A DNA stretch of 31,506 bases from DASSTY01 sp035760645. Lineage in GTDB: Bacteria > Gemmatimonadota > Gemmatimonadetes > Gemmatimonadales > GWC2-71-9. The stretch covers positions 1 through 31,506 of the forward strand of contig DASTSO010000069.1 of NCBI GenBank assembly GCA_035760645.1. Reading direction: 5' to 3'. The notes beneath the pieces were generated by a model. That model was not told the DNA's origin. It searched no databases and was given only the letters and a program-made list of their open reading frames with translations. The number at the start of each line of letters is the position of its first letter. The stretch's first letter is position 1. Positions 15,019 to 22,734 of the stretch are shown here, one piece after another. A program made the position numbers and the translations under genes.

Positions 15019-16019
15019 GCCGCCTCCCCCGAGTCCCGGGCCGCGCGCACCGCGGCGGCGAAGCGCCGCACGACGTCGCCCGCGGGCTCGATCGCGTCGA
15101 TCCCCGCCACGCTCTTTCCCGCCTGCCAGAACTCCTTCGCGTCCTCGCGCGCGAGCGAGCGCTTGAGCTGCCAGAGCGACTTGAGCGCGTAGAGGGTGCG
15201 CATCCAGTGCTTCGTCTTCCGCCCGCGCAGCATCCGGCGCGCGAGCGGGCCGGCCGTGAGGCCCATCCGCTCGATGTAGGGCGTGCGGATCACCGCGACC
15301 GGCACCCCCGTGATCCGCTCGCTCAGGACGATGTCGTCCTCGCCCGCCCGCAGGATCGCCGCCTTGTACGCCGCGCTCGCCGTGCACTCGGTGGTGGCGA
15401 TGAAGCGGGTGCCGAGCTGCGCGCCGGCGTAGCCCAGCCGGAGCGCGGCGACGAACTCCTCCGCCCGCCCGATCCCGCCGGCGCAGACCACCGGGAGCCC
15501 GAGGTCGCCCACCTCCGCGAGCAGCTCCTCGGCGCCCTTCGGCCCCGCGTGTCCGCCCGCGCGGCGGTTCACGGCGATCAGGCCGTCCACCCCCGCGTCG
15601 CGCCCCTTGAGCGCCCACTTCCGCTCGGTGACGTCGTGGTAGACGACGCCGCCCGCGGGCCGCACCCGCTCGACCACCCAGCGCGGGTTGCCGAGGCTGG
15701 TGACGAAGAAGCGCACCCCCTCCTCCAGCGCGACGTCGATCCAGCGCGCCATGCGCTCGCGGTAGGTCTTCGAGCTCTGCTCGATGAGGGCGTTCATGCC
15801 GATCGGCTGCGCGGTCCGCCGGCGGATGAAGCGCAGCCCCTCGCGGAAGTCGTGGCCGTGGACGTAGGTGAGGGAGATCGGCTGCACGATGCCGAGCCCG
15901 CCGGCCTCGCTGACGGCGGCGACGAGCTCGGGGTTGCTGCAGGGATACATCGCGCCGCAGAGGAGCGGCACCTCGATGCGCGCCTGGCGCGCGAGCGGCG
16001 TGTCGAGCGTGACCGTCAC
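15015..16019 (-). CDS. Nitronate monooxygenase / 2-nitropropane dioxygenase-like flavoprotein
   Basis: 334-residue FMN-binding TIM-barrel protein. Family marks are CGAMYPCSNPELVAAVSEAG near the N-terminus (residues 21-40), NRRAGGHAGP (151-160), VVCAGGIG (177-184) for the FMN phosphate, and LGTRFIATTE (202-211). It oxidises nitronates in characterised members, but many relatives act as enoyl reductases or have unknown substrates; proximity to a hotdog protein hints at an acyl or lipid substrate (inference). The GTG at 16019 overlaps the upstream stop (GTGA) and has GAGGG 6 bases upstream. Its own stop overlaps the rhomboid start. Confidence 0.88.
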   Translation of the reverse strand: MTVTLDTPLARQARIEVPLLCGAMYPCSNPELVAAVSEAGGLGIVQPISLTYVHGHDFREGLRFIRRRTAQPIGMNALIEQSSKTYRERMARWIDVALEEGVRFFVTSLGNPRWVVERVRPAGGVVYHDVTERKWALKGRDAGVDGLIAVNRRAGGHAGPKGAEELLAEVGDLGLPVVCAGGIGRAEEFVAALRLGYAGAQLGTRFIATTECTASAAYKAAILRAGEDDIVLSERITGVPVAVIRTPYIERMGLTAGPLARRMLRGRKTKHWMRTLYALKSLWQLKRSLAREDAKEFWQAGKSVAGIDAIEPAGDVVRRFAAAVRAARDSGEAA

Positions 16020-16501
16020 GCCGAGCCCTCGACCGGCACCGGGCTCAGCCGCCACCGCACCGCGATCCGCGCCACGGTGTCGCCCGCGGCGTCGCGGACG
16101 TCGGCGCCGACGACGTGGTCCACCGGCTCCGTCACCGCCCGCGGCGGCGCGACGCGCGCCTCGGCCACGAGCGGGCCGCGCGCCTTCTTCAGGTAGTCGA
16201 TCTCGAGATGCGTGACGATGCTCCGCACCCCCGGCGGCATCGCGGCGAGCATCGCGAGCCCGCTCGCCACCTCGCCCAGGTTCACCAGGGCGACGGCGTG
16301 GATCGAGTTCAGGTGGTTGCGCACCGCGCGCCGGTCGGCGAGCTCGACCCGGGCGTAGCCGGGCTCGAGCGCCACGACGCGCGGCCGGATGCTGCCGGTG
16401 TAGGGCGCGATGCGGCCCACGAGCCGGCTGAAGAGCCAGGGCCCGCCGGGCAGGTCGCGGAGCCGGCGCCACTGGGCGAGGATGCGGGGGACGGCGCTCA
16501 T
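16016..16501 (-). CDS. Hotdog-fold protein (DUF4442/PaaI-like thioesterase)
   Basis: 161 residues. The central segment RNHLNSIHAVALVNLGEVASGLAML (about residues 62-86) is the long hotdog helix with the Asn/His region seen in DUF4442-type thioesterase-like proteins. Beta strands before and after it (RVELADRR, SIVTHLEIDYLKKARGPLVAEARV, DTVARIAVRWRLSPV) complete the fold. Likely activity is hydrolysis of a CoA or ACP thioester, but catalytic residues vary in this group. It follows the phosphorelay gene by 16 bases and overlaps the flavoprotein gene by 4 bases. Confidence 0.85.
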   Translation of the reverse strand: MSAVPRILAQWRRLRDLPGGPWLFSRLVGRIAPYTGSIRPRVVALEPGYARVELADRRAVRNHLNSIHAVALVNLGEVASGLAMLAAMPPGVRSIVTHLEIDYLKKARGPLVAEARVAPPRAVTEPVDHVVGADVRDAAGDTVARIAVRWRLSPVPVEGSA

Positions 16502-16517
16502 GGTCCGGTCCGGCGCC

Positions 16518-17609
16518 TCAGGCGGGCCGCGCCATCGCGCCGAGCACCTCGGCGCCCAGCGTGGCGGGGTCGAACGGCAGCGTGACGACGTGGTCGGCGC
16601 CCGCCGCGCGCGCCGCGGCGCCGTCGTCGGCCGCGAGGGCGACCAGCGTGTAATGCCGCGGCGCCCTCGGGCGGAAGCCGCCGAGGGGGTCGCCGCCCGC
16701 CGCCGCGCTCCCGCCCGCCACGACGACGAGCGAGACGCCCACGGCCTCGGCCCAGCGCCGCAGGTCGTCGAGCCCGTCCACCCGCTGCACCCGGAAGCCG
16801 GCGTGGCGCAGCAGGAGCGAGGTGACGCGCCCGAGGTCGGGCTCGGGGACGTAGACGACCGCGCTGCCGCGCGTCGGCGCGCCGCCGGCGCCCACGGCCC
16901 CCGGCGCGCCGCCGGGGCCGCCGCCGGGCACCTGCGCGAGGTCGATCATCCGGAGCCCCGGCGCGTACTCGGTGGTCGGCGCCTGCCGCAGCTCGCGCGA
17001 GCGGTTCACGATGTCGCGGATGCGGCCCAGCGCCTCGCGCACGTGCCCGAGGCCGGTGCGCTGCGCCGGCGCGAGCCCCGCGTCGTGGAGCAGCAGGTCC
17101 ACCTCGGTCAGCGCCGCCATGAGCGGGTTGTTGACCTCGTGGTGCAGCGTGATCGTCATCTCGCCGATCGCCGCGAGGCGCTCGGTGCGCACCAGCTCGC
17201 GCTCGGCCGCGGCGAGCGCGGCACGCAGCGCGCGCAGCCGCCGCACCCGCTCGAGCACCTGCGGCAGCAGCTCGCCGAGGGCGGGGTCCTTGGCGAGGAA
17301 GTCGTCCGCGCCGCGGCGGAGCGCCTCCGCCACCACGCCGACGTCGCCGTGGGCGGTGACGAGCACGACCGACGGCGCGTCGGCGCGGGCGCGGATGGCC
17401 TCGAGCACGTCGAGGCCGCGCATATCGGGGAGGTGATGGTCGAGGAGGACGATGTCGGCGCCCCCCGCGGCCTCGAGCGCCGCCTGCCCGGTGGCGACGT
17501 GGTGCGCCGCGTAGCCCTCCGCCGCGATGATGGCGCGGAGGAGCCGCGTCATGTCGGGGTCGTCGTCCACGACGAGCACCCGGGGCAGCGCGGCGGTGGC
17601 CTCAGGCAC
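16518..17609 (-). CDS. REC-DHp-pseudoreceiver phosphorelay protein lacking a kinase ATPase domain
   Basis: 363 residues. An N-terminal receiver (about 10-125) has acidic residues Asp15-Asp17, phospho-acceptor Asp57 (IVLLDHHLPD), Thr85 and Lys107. A HisKA-like dimerisation segment follows: LAAIGEMTITLHHEVNNPLMAALTEVDLLL, with His157 in the HEVNNPL box. Where the HATPase domain (N, G1, G2 boxes) should come there is only a Gly/Pro/Ala linker (about 226-247). The C-terminus (about 248-360) resembles a receiver fold, VVYVPEPDLGRVTSLLLRHAGFRV, but has no phospho-acceptor Asp. The protein therefore cannot autophosphorylate and may act as a phosphotransfer or regulatory element. The GTG at 17609 uses GAGG inside the upstream stop region, 8 bases after the glycosyltransferase gene. 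Confidence 0.85.
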   Translation of the reverse strand: MPEATAALPRVLVVDDDPDMTRLLRAIIAAEGYAAHHVATGQAALEAAGGADIVLLDHHLPDMRGLDVLEAIRARADAPSVVLVTAHGDVGVVAEALRRGADDFLAKDPALGELLPQVLERVRRLRALRAALAAAERELVRTERLAAIGEMTITLHHEVNNPLMAALTEVDLLLHDAGLAPAQRTGLGHVREALGRIRDIVNRSRELRQAPTTEYAPGLRMIDLAQVPGGGPGGAPGAVGAGGAPTRGSAVVYVPEPDLGRVTSLLLRHAGFRVQRVDGLDDLRRWAEAVGVSLVVVAGGSAAAGGDPLGGFRPRAPRHYTLVALAADDGAAARAAGADHVVTLPFDPATLGAEVLGAMARPA

Positions 17610-17617
17610 CGGCGGCC

Positions 17618-19183
17618 TCAGGCATTCGCCGCCGTCTCGGCGGGCGCCGCGTCCTGGAAGCCGATGCGCTCGAACTTCTCCCAGCCGGTCTTGCCGCGCC
17701 ACGCGTCCCACAGCCCGCGCAGGCGCCACCAGAGGGTGAGCTGGCGGAAGCCGAAGTTCTCGAGCACCGCGTAGGCGAGCAGGGCGAGCACGTCGCGCCG
17801 GCGGTTGAAGGGCAGGAGCCCGCGCTGCAGCCGGTCGGCGAGGCCGAAGCGGAAGCGCCAGGCGCCCACCAGCACGGCGAAGACGTTCACCAGGATCCCG
17901 TAGCCCACCGAGGCGAGCAGGAAGGCCCAGAGGAACGGGTAGTTGATCAGGCGCTGGTCGAGGACGTGCTCCATGACGAAGAATAGCCCCACGCAGAGGT
18001 AGCCGGCGACCTCGACCAGCGGGCCCCAGTACTCGAAGAGCCAGAACGAGGGCAGCGCGAACCACCCGATCCGCCCGAAGGCGCGCCGGCCCAGCATGCC
18101 GCGGTGGTAGTGGAGCGACTCCCGCAGCCCGCGGTACCAGCGGCCCCGCTGCTTGCGCAGGCTCGCCAGCGTCTCGGGCACCTCGGTCCACGCCACCGGG
18201 TGCGGCAGGAAGGCGATGCGCTTGTCGTGCAGCTTGTCGCGCACGAAGCGGTGCAGGCGGACGATGATCTCCATGTCCTCGCACACCGTGGCCGTCCCGG
18301 CGCCGACGTACTCCCGCACGATGCGCGAGCGCACGAAGGGCGTCAGATAGCCGCCGGCGCGGATCACCGTCTCCTTCTCGAACACGGCGAAGACGCCCGA
18401 GAGGATGAGCACGGCGTCGAGCCGGTCGAGCGCGGTGCGCCCGGTGGTGAAGGAGCGCAGGTACTCGACCATCTGGAAGCGCGCGAGCGGCCGCTGCGGC
18501 AGCCCGATCGAGGCGACCCGGCCGTGGCGGATGGTGCAGCCGTTGGCGATCGCCACCTGGCCGCCGCAGGCCACGACGCGCGGGTCCTCCTGCACGACGC
18601 GCATCATCTCCTTGAGCGCGCGCTGGTCGAGGATGGAGTCGGCGTCGAGCGAGACGAAGTAGGGGGCGGTGGAGGCGTTGATGCCGGCGTTCAGGGCGTC
18701 GGCCTTGCCGCCGCGCTCCTTGTCGATGACGAAGAGGTGCATGACGCCCCGCGGCAGCGGCACCGTCGCCTCGTACAGCGCGCGCACGCGCGCCGTGTGC
18801 ACCCCCTCGCGGTAGGGCAGGTCGGTGCGCCGCAGCCGGAACGCCTGCTTGAGCCGCTCGAGCGTGGCGTCCGAGGAGCCGTCGTTGACGACGACGATCT
18901 CGAAGCGCGGGTAGTCGCAGTGGACGAGGTTGGTGATCGTGTCGACGATCGTCACTTCCTCGTTGTAGGCCGGCACCACCATCGTGAGCGGCTTGGTGGA
19001 GTCGCTGGCGTCGAGGAGGTCGAGGTCCTCGACGAAGTGCCCCGCCACCCGCCGCCGCACCTGCCGCGCGCTGAGCCCGATGAGCCAGAGGGTGTAGGTG
19101 TTGTAGAGGACGAAGTAGCCGAGGAAGAGGGGCTGCACGACCAGCCCCACGGCCACGAGCGCCCCGGTGAGCGCGTCGGTCAC
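17618..19183 (-). CDS. Membrane glycosyltransferase family 2, processive type
   Basis: 521 residues. One N-terminal membrane helix (about 9-36) precedes the cytoplasmic GT-A domain, with motifs in order: VVPAYNEE (69-76), VVNDGSSD (98-105), the DAD metal site (180-182), CEDMEI (301-306, catalytic acid region) and QRGRW (345-349). Three or four membrane helices follow (about 373-443), with a possible amphipathic stretch near 465-490. This is the layout of processive synthases such as PgaC/IcaA and hyaluronan or cellulose synthases, so it probably polymerises and exports a surface glycan. The sugar is unknown. There is no PilZ domain. The GTG at 19183 has AGGAGG 6 bases upstream and overlaps the stop of the HEAT gene (GTGA). 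No deacetylase or outer-membrane exporter gene is adjacent. Confidence 0.9.
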   Translation of the reverse strand: MTDALTGALVAVGLVVQPLFLGYFVLYNTYTLWLIGLSARQVRRRVAGHFVEDLDLLDASDSTKPLTMVVPAYNEEVTIVDTITNLVHCDYPRFEIVVVNDGSSDATLERLKQAFRLRRTDLPYREGVHTARVRALYEATVPLPRGVMHLFVIDKERGGKADALNAGINASTAPYFVSLDADSILDQRALKEMMRVVQEDPRVVACGGQVAIANGCTIRHGRVASIGLPQRPLARFQMVEYLRSFTTGRTALDRLDAVLILSGVFAVFEKETVIRAGGYLTPFVRSRIVREYVGAGTATVCEDMEIIVRLHRFVRDKLHDKRIAFLPHPVAWTEVPETLASLRKQRGRWYRGLRESLHYHRGMLGRRAFGRIGWFALPSFWLFEYWGPLVEVAGYLCVGLFFVMEHVLDQRLINYPFLWAFLLASVGYGILVNVFAVLVGAWRFRFGLADRLQRGLLPFNRRRDVLALLAYAVLENFGFRQLTLWWRLRGLWDAWRGKTGWEKFERIGFQDAAPAETAANA

Positions 19184-22100
19184 GCGGCGCCTCCTTCGGC
19201 GGCGCGCTGCGCGAGCGCGGCGGCCACCTCGGTGCGGATCGCCGGGACCGGATCGGCCGCGGCCACCTCGTGCGCCACGGCGTCGTCGACGAGGGCGAGC
19301 GCGATCGCGGCCGAGAGCCGGCGGCGCGGCTCGGGCGCGGTGCGCGCCGCCGTGCGCAGCTCCTCCAGCCGCGCGCCCGCGGCGCCCGCGGCGACGGCCG
19401 AGGCCGCCGCGTGGTGCGGCACGTCGGCGGGCCGCGCGATCAGGTCGCCGTGCAGGAGGCGGGCGACGTAGGCCGCGGCGCGCATCTCCTCGTCCGGGTC
19501 CTCGGCGAGCGCGGCGACGAGATCGTCGCGGCGGAGCGCCGTCGCCGCCTCGAGCGCCTCGCGCCGCACGGCGACCACCGGATCGGCCACCAGGCGCTCG
19601 AGCCCGGCGGCGTCGGCGAGCTCGGGGCGCGCGGCCCAGAGCGCGGCGAGGGTGCGGCGCACCTCGGGCGCGGCGTGCGCGGCGAGCGGGCGCACGAGCG
19701 CGGCGAGCACGGCCGGCGCGGGCTGCGTGATCCAGCGCGCGAGGCGCGCGACCACCGTCGCGCCGCGCGCGCTGCCCTCCTCGCCCGCCGCCTGGCGCGC
19801 GAGCGCCGCGAACGTGTCGAACTCCGCCTCGGCCTGCGCCGCCACGGCGCGCAGCAGCTCGGCGTCGTCCTCGGGGCGCAGGGCGGCGAGGAGCGCGGGC
19901 AGCGCCTCCGCGGCGGGGAGCCGCGCGAAGAGCGCGGCGCCGGTGCGGCGCACGAGCGCGCTCGGGTCGCCCAGGGCGCGGCGGGCCGCGGTGGCGAGCG
20001 CCTCGCCCTCGAGCATCGAGCCCAGCGCCTGGAGCGCGGCGGCGCGCACCTCGGCGCTCGGGTCGCCGCGCACCACCTGCGCCAGCGCGCCCCGGCTGCG
20101 CTCGCCGTACACGGCGTGCAGGCCGGCGACGAGCCGGAGCCGCTCGCGCACGTCCACCGTGCTCCGCAGCCCCTCGGCCAGCGAGGTCTCGAGCGCCGCG
20201 CGGTTCTCGGCCACCAGCGCGCGCAGCTCGAGCGAGCGCGTCTCGCGCACCCGGCGCGCCAGCAGCCGGTACTCGGCGTCGTGCCGCACCCGCTCGCGCA
20301 CGCGGTCGCGCAGCGCCGCCTCGTCGCCCATCGCGAGGGCGCGCGCCACCAGGCTCTCCTCGTCGAAGGCGCCGAGGGCGAGGAGCGCCGCCGCGCGCAC
20401 GGCCAGCGGCTCGTCGGCGCGGCAGACGGCGGCGAGGGCGCGCTCGCCCCCCGCGAGCCGCAGCAGCCCCGTGGCGAGCGCGGCGCGCTCGCGCACCAGC
20501 GCGCTCGGGTCGGTGCCGACCAGCGCGAGGAGCGCGGCGTCGAGCGCCGGCGCGCGGGCCGCCTCGCCCACCCGCACGAGGGCGTTCACGGCGCTCGCGC
20601 GCACCCGGTCGTCCGGGTCGCCGAGCGCCGCGGCCGCGCGCGCGGCCGCGGCGGGGCAGCGCAGCCCGCCCAGCGCGTCCAGCGCGCCCGCGCGCACCGC
20701 CGGCGAGGGGTCGCCCGCGAGCGCCTCGAGCACCGTCGCCGCCTCGGCCGCCACGGGCTCGGCCGCCCCGGCGTGCTCGAGCGTGGCGATCACGGCGAGC
20801 TTGCTGCCGACGTCGCCGCCGGCGAGGAGCAGAGCCACCAGCTCGGGCAGCGCGCGCGGGTCGAGCCGCGCGACGGCGAGCGTGATCGTCTCGCGCAGCG
20901 CCGCCGGCGCGTCGCGGAACGAGCGCCGCAGCGCCGGCACCGCGGCCGCGTCGCCCAGCTGCCCCAGCGCCTCGACCGCGGTGCGGCGCACCTCGGCGTC
21001 GGCGTCGCCCAGCAGGGTGACGAGATCGGGCACGAGACTGCGCAGCCCCGCGCGCCCCGCCGCCTCGGCCGCCGCCGCGCGCACCGCGGGCTGCGGGTCG
21101 GCGAGGAGCCGCAGCAGGTCGGGCGCGGCCTCGGTGCGCACCCGCGCGAGGGCGCGCGCGGCCGCGGCGCGCACCGACCACTCGGGGTCGTGCGTGCGGG
21201 CGCGGATCTCCGCGGCCGTGGCCCCGTCGCCCAGCTCGCCGACGAGGGCGAGGGCGGCGGCGCGCACCGTCTCCGACGGATCGCCGAGGGCGGTGATGGC
21301 GCCGGGCACCGCCTCGCGCGCCTCGAGCGTGCGGAGCGCGTCGAAGGCGCCGGTGCGCACGTCGGCCGCCGCGTCGGTGGCCGCCACCTCGACGAGCTCG
21401 CCGGCGAGGTCGCGGCGGCCGGCGCGGCGCACCGCCTCGATCACGGCGAGCCGCACCGCCGGCGCGGGATGCAGCAGCAGCTCGGCCAGCAGCTCGCGCG
21501 CGCCGGCCGCGGCGAACTTCACCAGCGTGCGCCGCGCCTCGGCGGCGCGGTCGTCCGCCTCGATCATCCGCACGAGGCGCCCGGGCACGCCCAGGCGCTC
21601 GAGCGCGACGGCGCTGCGGATGCGGATCTCGGGATCGGCGTCCTCGAGCGCGAGGAGCAGCGGCCCCTCGGCGCCGGCGCCGATCTGCTCGAGCGCCTCG
21701 ACGCTGCGCATGCGCACCCACCAGGCGGCGTCGCCCAGCGCGCGCACCAGGCGGTCGATCACCTCGGGGTCGTCGAACTGGCCGAGGGCGGCGGCGATGC
21801 GGGCGCGCACGAAGGGCGCGGGATCGCTGAGGAGGTGGTCCAGCAGGTAGGTGACGGCGCGCCGGTCGCCCAGGCGGCCCAGCGCGGTGGCGCTCTTGGC
21901 GCGGACCTCGTCGTCGAGGTCGCCCAGGGCGCGGGCGAGGGCGGGGAAGGCGCGGGCGGCGCGCAGCTCGCCCAGGACGTTGGCGGCCCAGGCGCGCGCC
22001 GGCAGCCGGCCCGCGGTCTCGAGCAGCGCGATCATCGGCTCGACGACCAGCTCGCCGTGGCGCGCGAGGATGTCGGCGAGGCGGGGGGCGAGCCACCCCT

Positions 22101-22647
22101 CGGCCTGGCGGAGCGCCGCGACGAGCGGCTCCACGGCCCGCGGGTCGGCGATCCGGGCGAGGGCGCGGAGCGCGATCTCGCGCACGTCGGCGTCCTCGGT
22201 CTTCGTCGCCTGCGCCGTCTCCAGCAGCACCGCGACGGCCTTCGCGTTGCCCACCCGCCCCAGCAGCTCGGCGGCGAAGGCCCGCTCGCGCCAGCGGCGC
22301 GAGTGCCGCAGCCGGTCGGCGTACTTGTCCACCAGCCCGAGCCGGTCGTAGGTGTCGAGCAGCCAGGCGGGCCGGTCGGTCACGTTGCGCGCCTGCTCCT
22401 CGAGCACCGCCTCGAGCGCCTCGAGGTCGTGCAGCGTGCCCAGCTGGCGGATCGCCGGCTCCAGCAGCGCGCGCTCGCGGGTGGCGAGCCCGGAGACGAG
22501 GTCGCGATAGAGCCCCTTGCGCACCGCCAGGCGCCGCTCGCGGCGCGTCAGGTAGGCGGTGTAGAGGAACCACGAGGCCACCGCCACGAGCCCGATCCCG
22601 AGCATCACGATGGTGGCGATCAGGATCACGTCCAGGCTGACGATCAT
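19180..22647 (-). CDS. Giant membrane-anchored HEAT-repeat scaffold protein
   Basis: 1155 residues. One membrane helix (about 6-30) is followed by basic RRERRLAVRKG, placing the rest in the cytoplasm. From about residue 110 to the end there are roughly thirty HEAT/armadillo-like units of about 31 residues, recognisable by recurrent D..VR..A..ALG...D patterns such as DLDDEVRAKSATALGRLGD and DADAEVRRTAVEALGQLGD. Such solenoids bind proteins or nucleic acids, and no enzyme domain is visible. It sits between the HD-GYP regulator and the glycosyltransferase, with a 4-base overlap to the latter, so a scaffold for the glycan synthase or its regulators is the natural inference. The ATG at 22647 has AAGGGG upstream and overlaps the stop of a possible 21-codon leader frame. 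Confidence 0.9.
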   Translation of the reverse strand: MIVSLDVILIATIVMLGIGLVAVASWFLYTAYLTRRERRLAVRKGLYRDLVSGLATRERALLEPAIRQLGTLHDLEALEAVLEEQARNVTDRPAWLLDTYDRLGLVDKYADRLRHSRRWRERAFAAELLGRVGNAKAVAVLLETAQATKTEDADVREIALRALARIADPRAVEPLVAALRQAEGWLAPRLADILARHGELVVEPMIALLETAGRLPARAWAANVLGELRAARAFPALARALGDLDDEVRAKSATALGRLGDRRAVTYLLDHLLSDPAPFVRARIAAALGQFDDPEVIDRLVRALGDAAWWVRMRSVEALEQIGAGAEGPLLLALEDADPEIRIRSAVALERLGVPGRLVRMIEADDRAAEARRTLVKFAAAGARELLAELLLHPAPAVRLAVIEAVRRAGRRDLAGELVEVAATDAAADVRTGAFDALRTLEAREAVPGAITALGDPSETVRAAALALVGELGDGATAAEIRARTHDPEWSVRAAAARALARVRTEAAPDLLRLLADPQPAVRAAAAEAAGRAGLRSLVPDLVTLLGDADAEVRRTAVEALGQLGDAAAVPALRRSFRDAPAALRETITLAVARLDPRALPELVALLLAGGDVGSKLAVIATLEHAGAAEPVAAEAATVLEALAGDPSPAVRAGALDALGGLRCPAAAARAAAALGDPDDRVRASAVNALVRVGEAARAPALDAALLALVGTDPSALVRERAALATGLLRLAGGERALAAVCRADEPLAVRAAALLALGAFDEESLVARALAMGDEAALRDRVRERVRHDAEYRLLARRVRETRSLELRALVAENRAALETSLAEGLRSTVDVRERLRLVAGLHAVYGERSRGALAQVVRGDPSAEVRAAALQALGSMLEGEALATAARRALGDPSALVRRTGAALFARLPAAEALPALLAALRPEDDAELLRAVAAQAEAEFDTFAALARQAAGEEGSARGATVVARLARWITQPAPAVLAALVRPLAAHAAPEVRRTLAALWAARPELADAAGLERLVADPVVAVRREALEAATALRRDDLVAALAEDPDEEMRAAAYVARLLHGDLIARPADVPHHAAASAVAAGAAGARLEELRTAARTAPEPRRRLSAAIALALVDDAVAHEVAAADPVPAIRTEVAAALAQRAAEGGAA

Positions 22648-22709
22648 GGCCTACCCCTTCCCGGCGGTCCCCGCCGTTGCTGCCGTTGCTGCTGCTGCTG
22701 CTGCTGCAC
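22644..22709 (-). CDS. Possible 21-codon poly-glutamine leader ORF
   Basis: A GTG at 22709 opens a frame with six CAG codons plus CAA (seven Gln), then R, QQ, RR and a Gly/Pro/Arg tail. It ends at a TGA that overlaps the ATG of the HEAT gene (ATGA). No good Shine-Dalgarno precedes it, so it may be chance coding in a CAG repeat (22689-22706). If translated it would couple to the HEAT gene. Confidence 0.2.
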   Translation of the reverse strand: MQQQQQQQRQQRRGPPGRGRP

Positions 22710-22734
22710 GTCCGGCCGATCCCGCGGCGGGGCC

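Noticed and set aside
22680..22707. CRISPR-like or minisatellite array
   Set aside because: Only a CAG trinucleotide run; there are no spacer-repeat units or cas genes.
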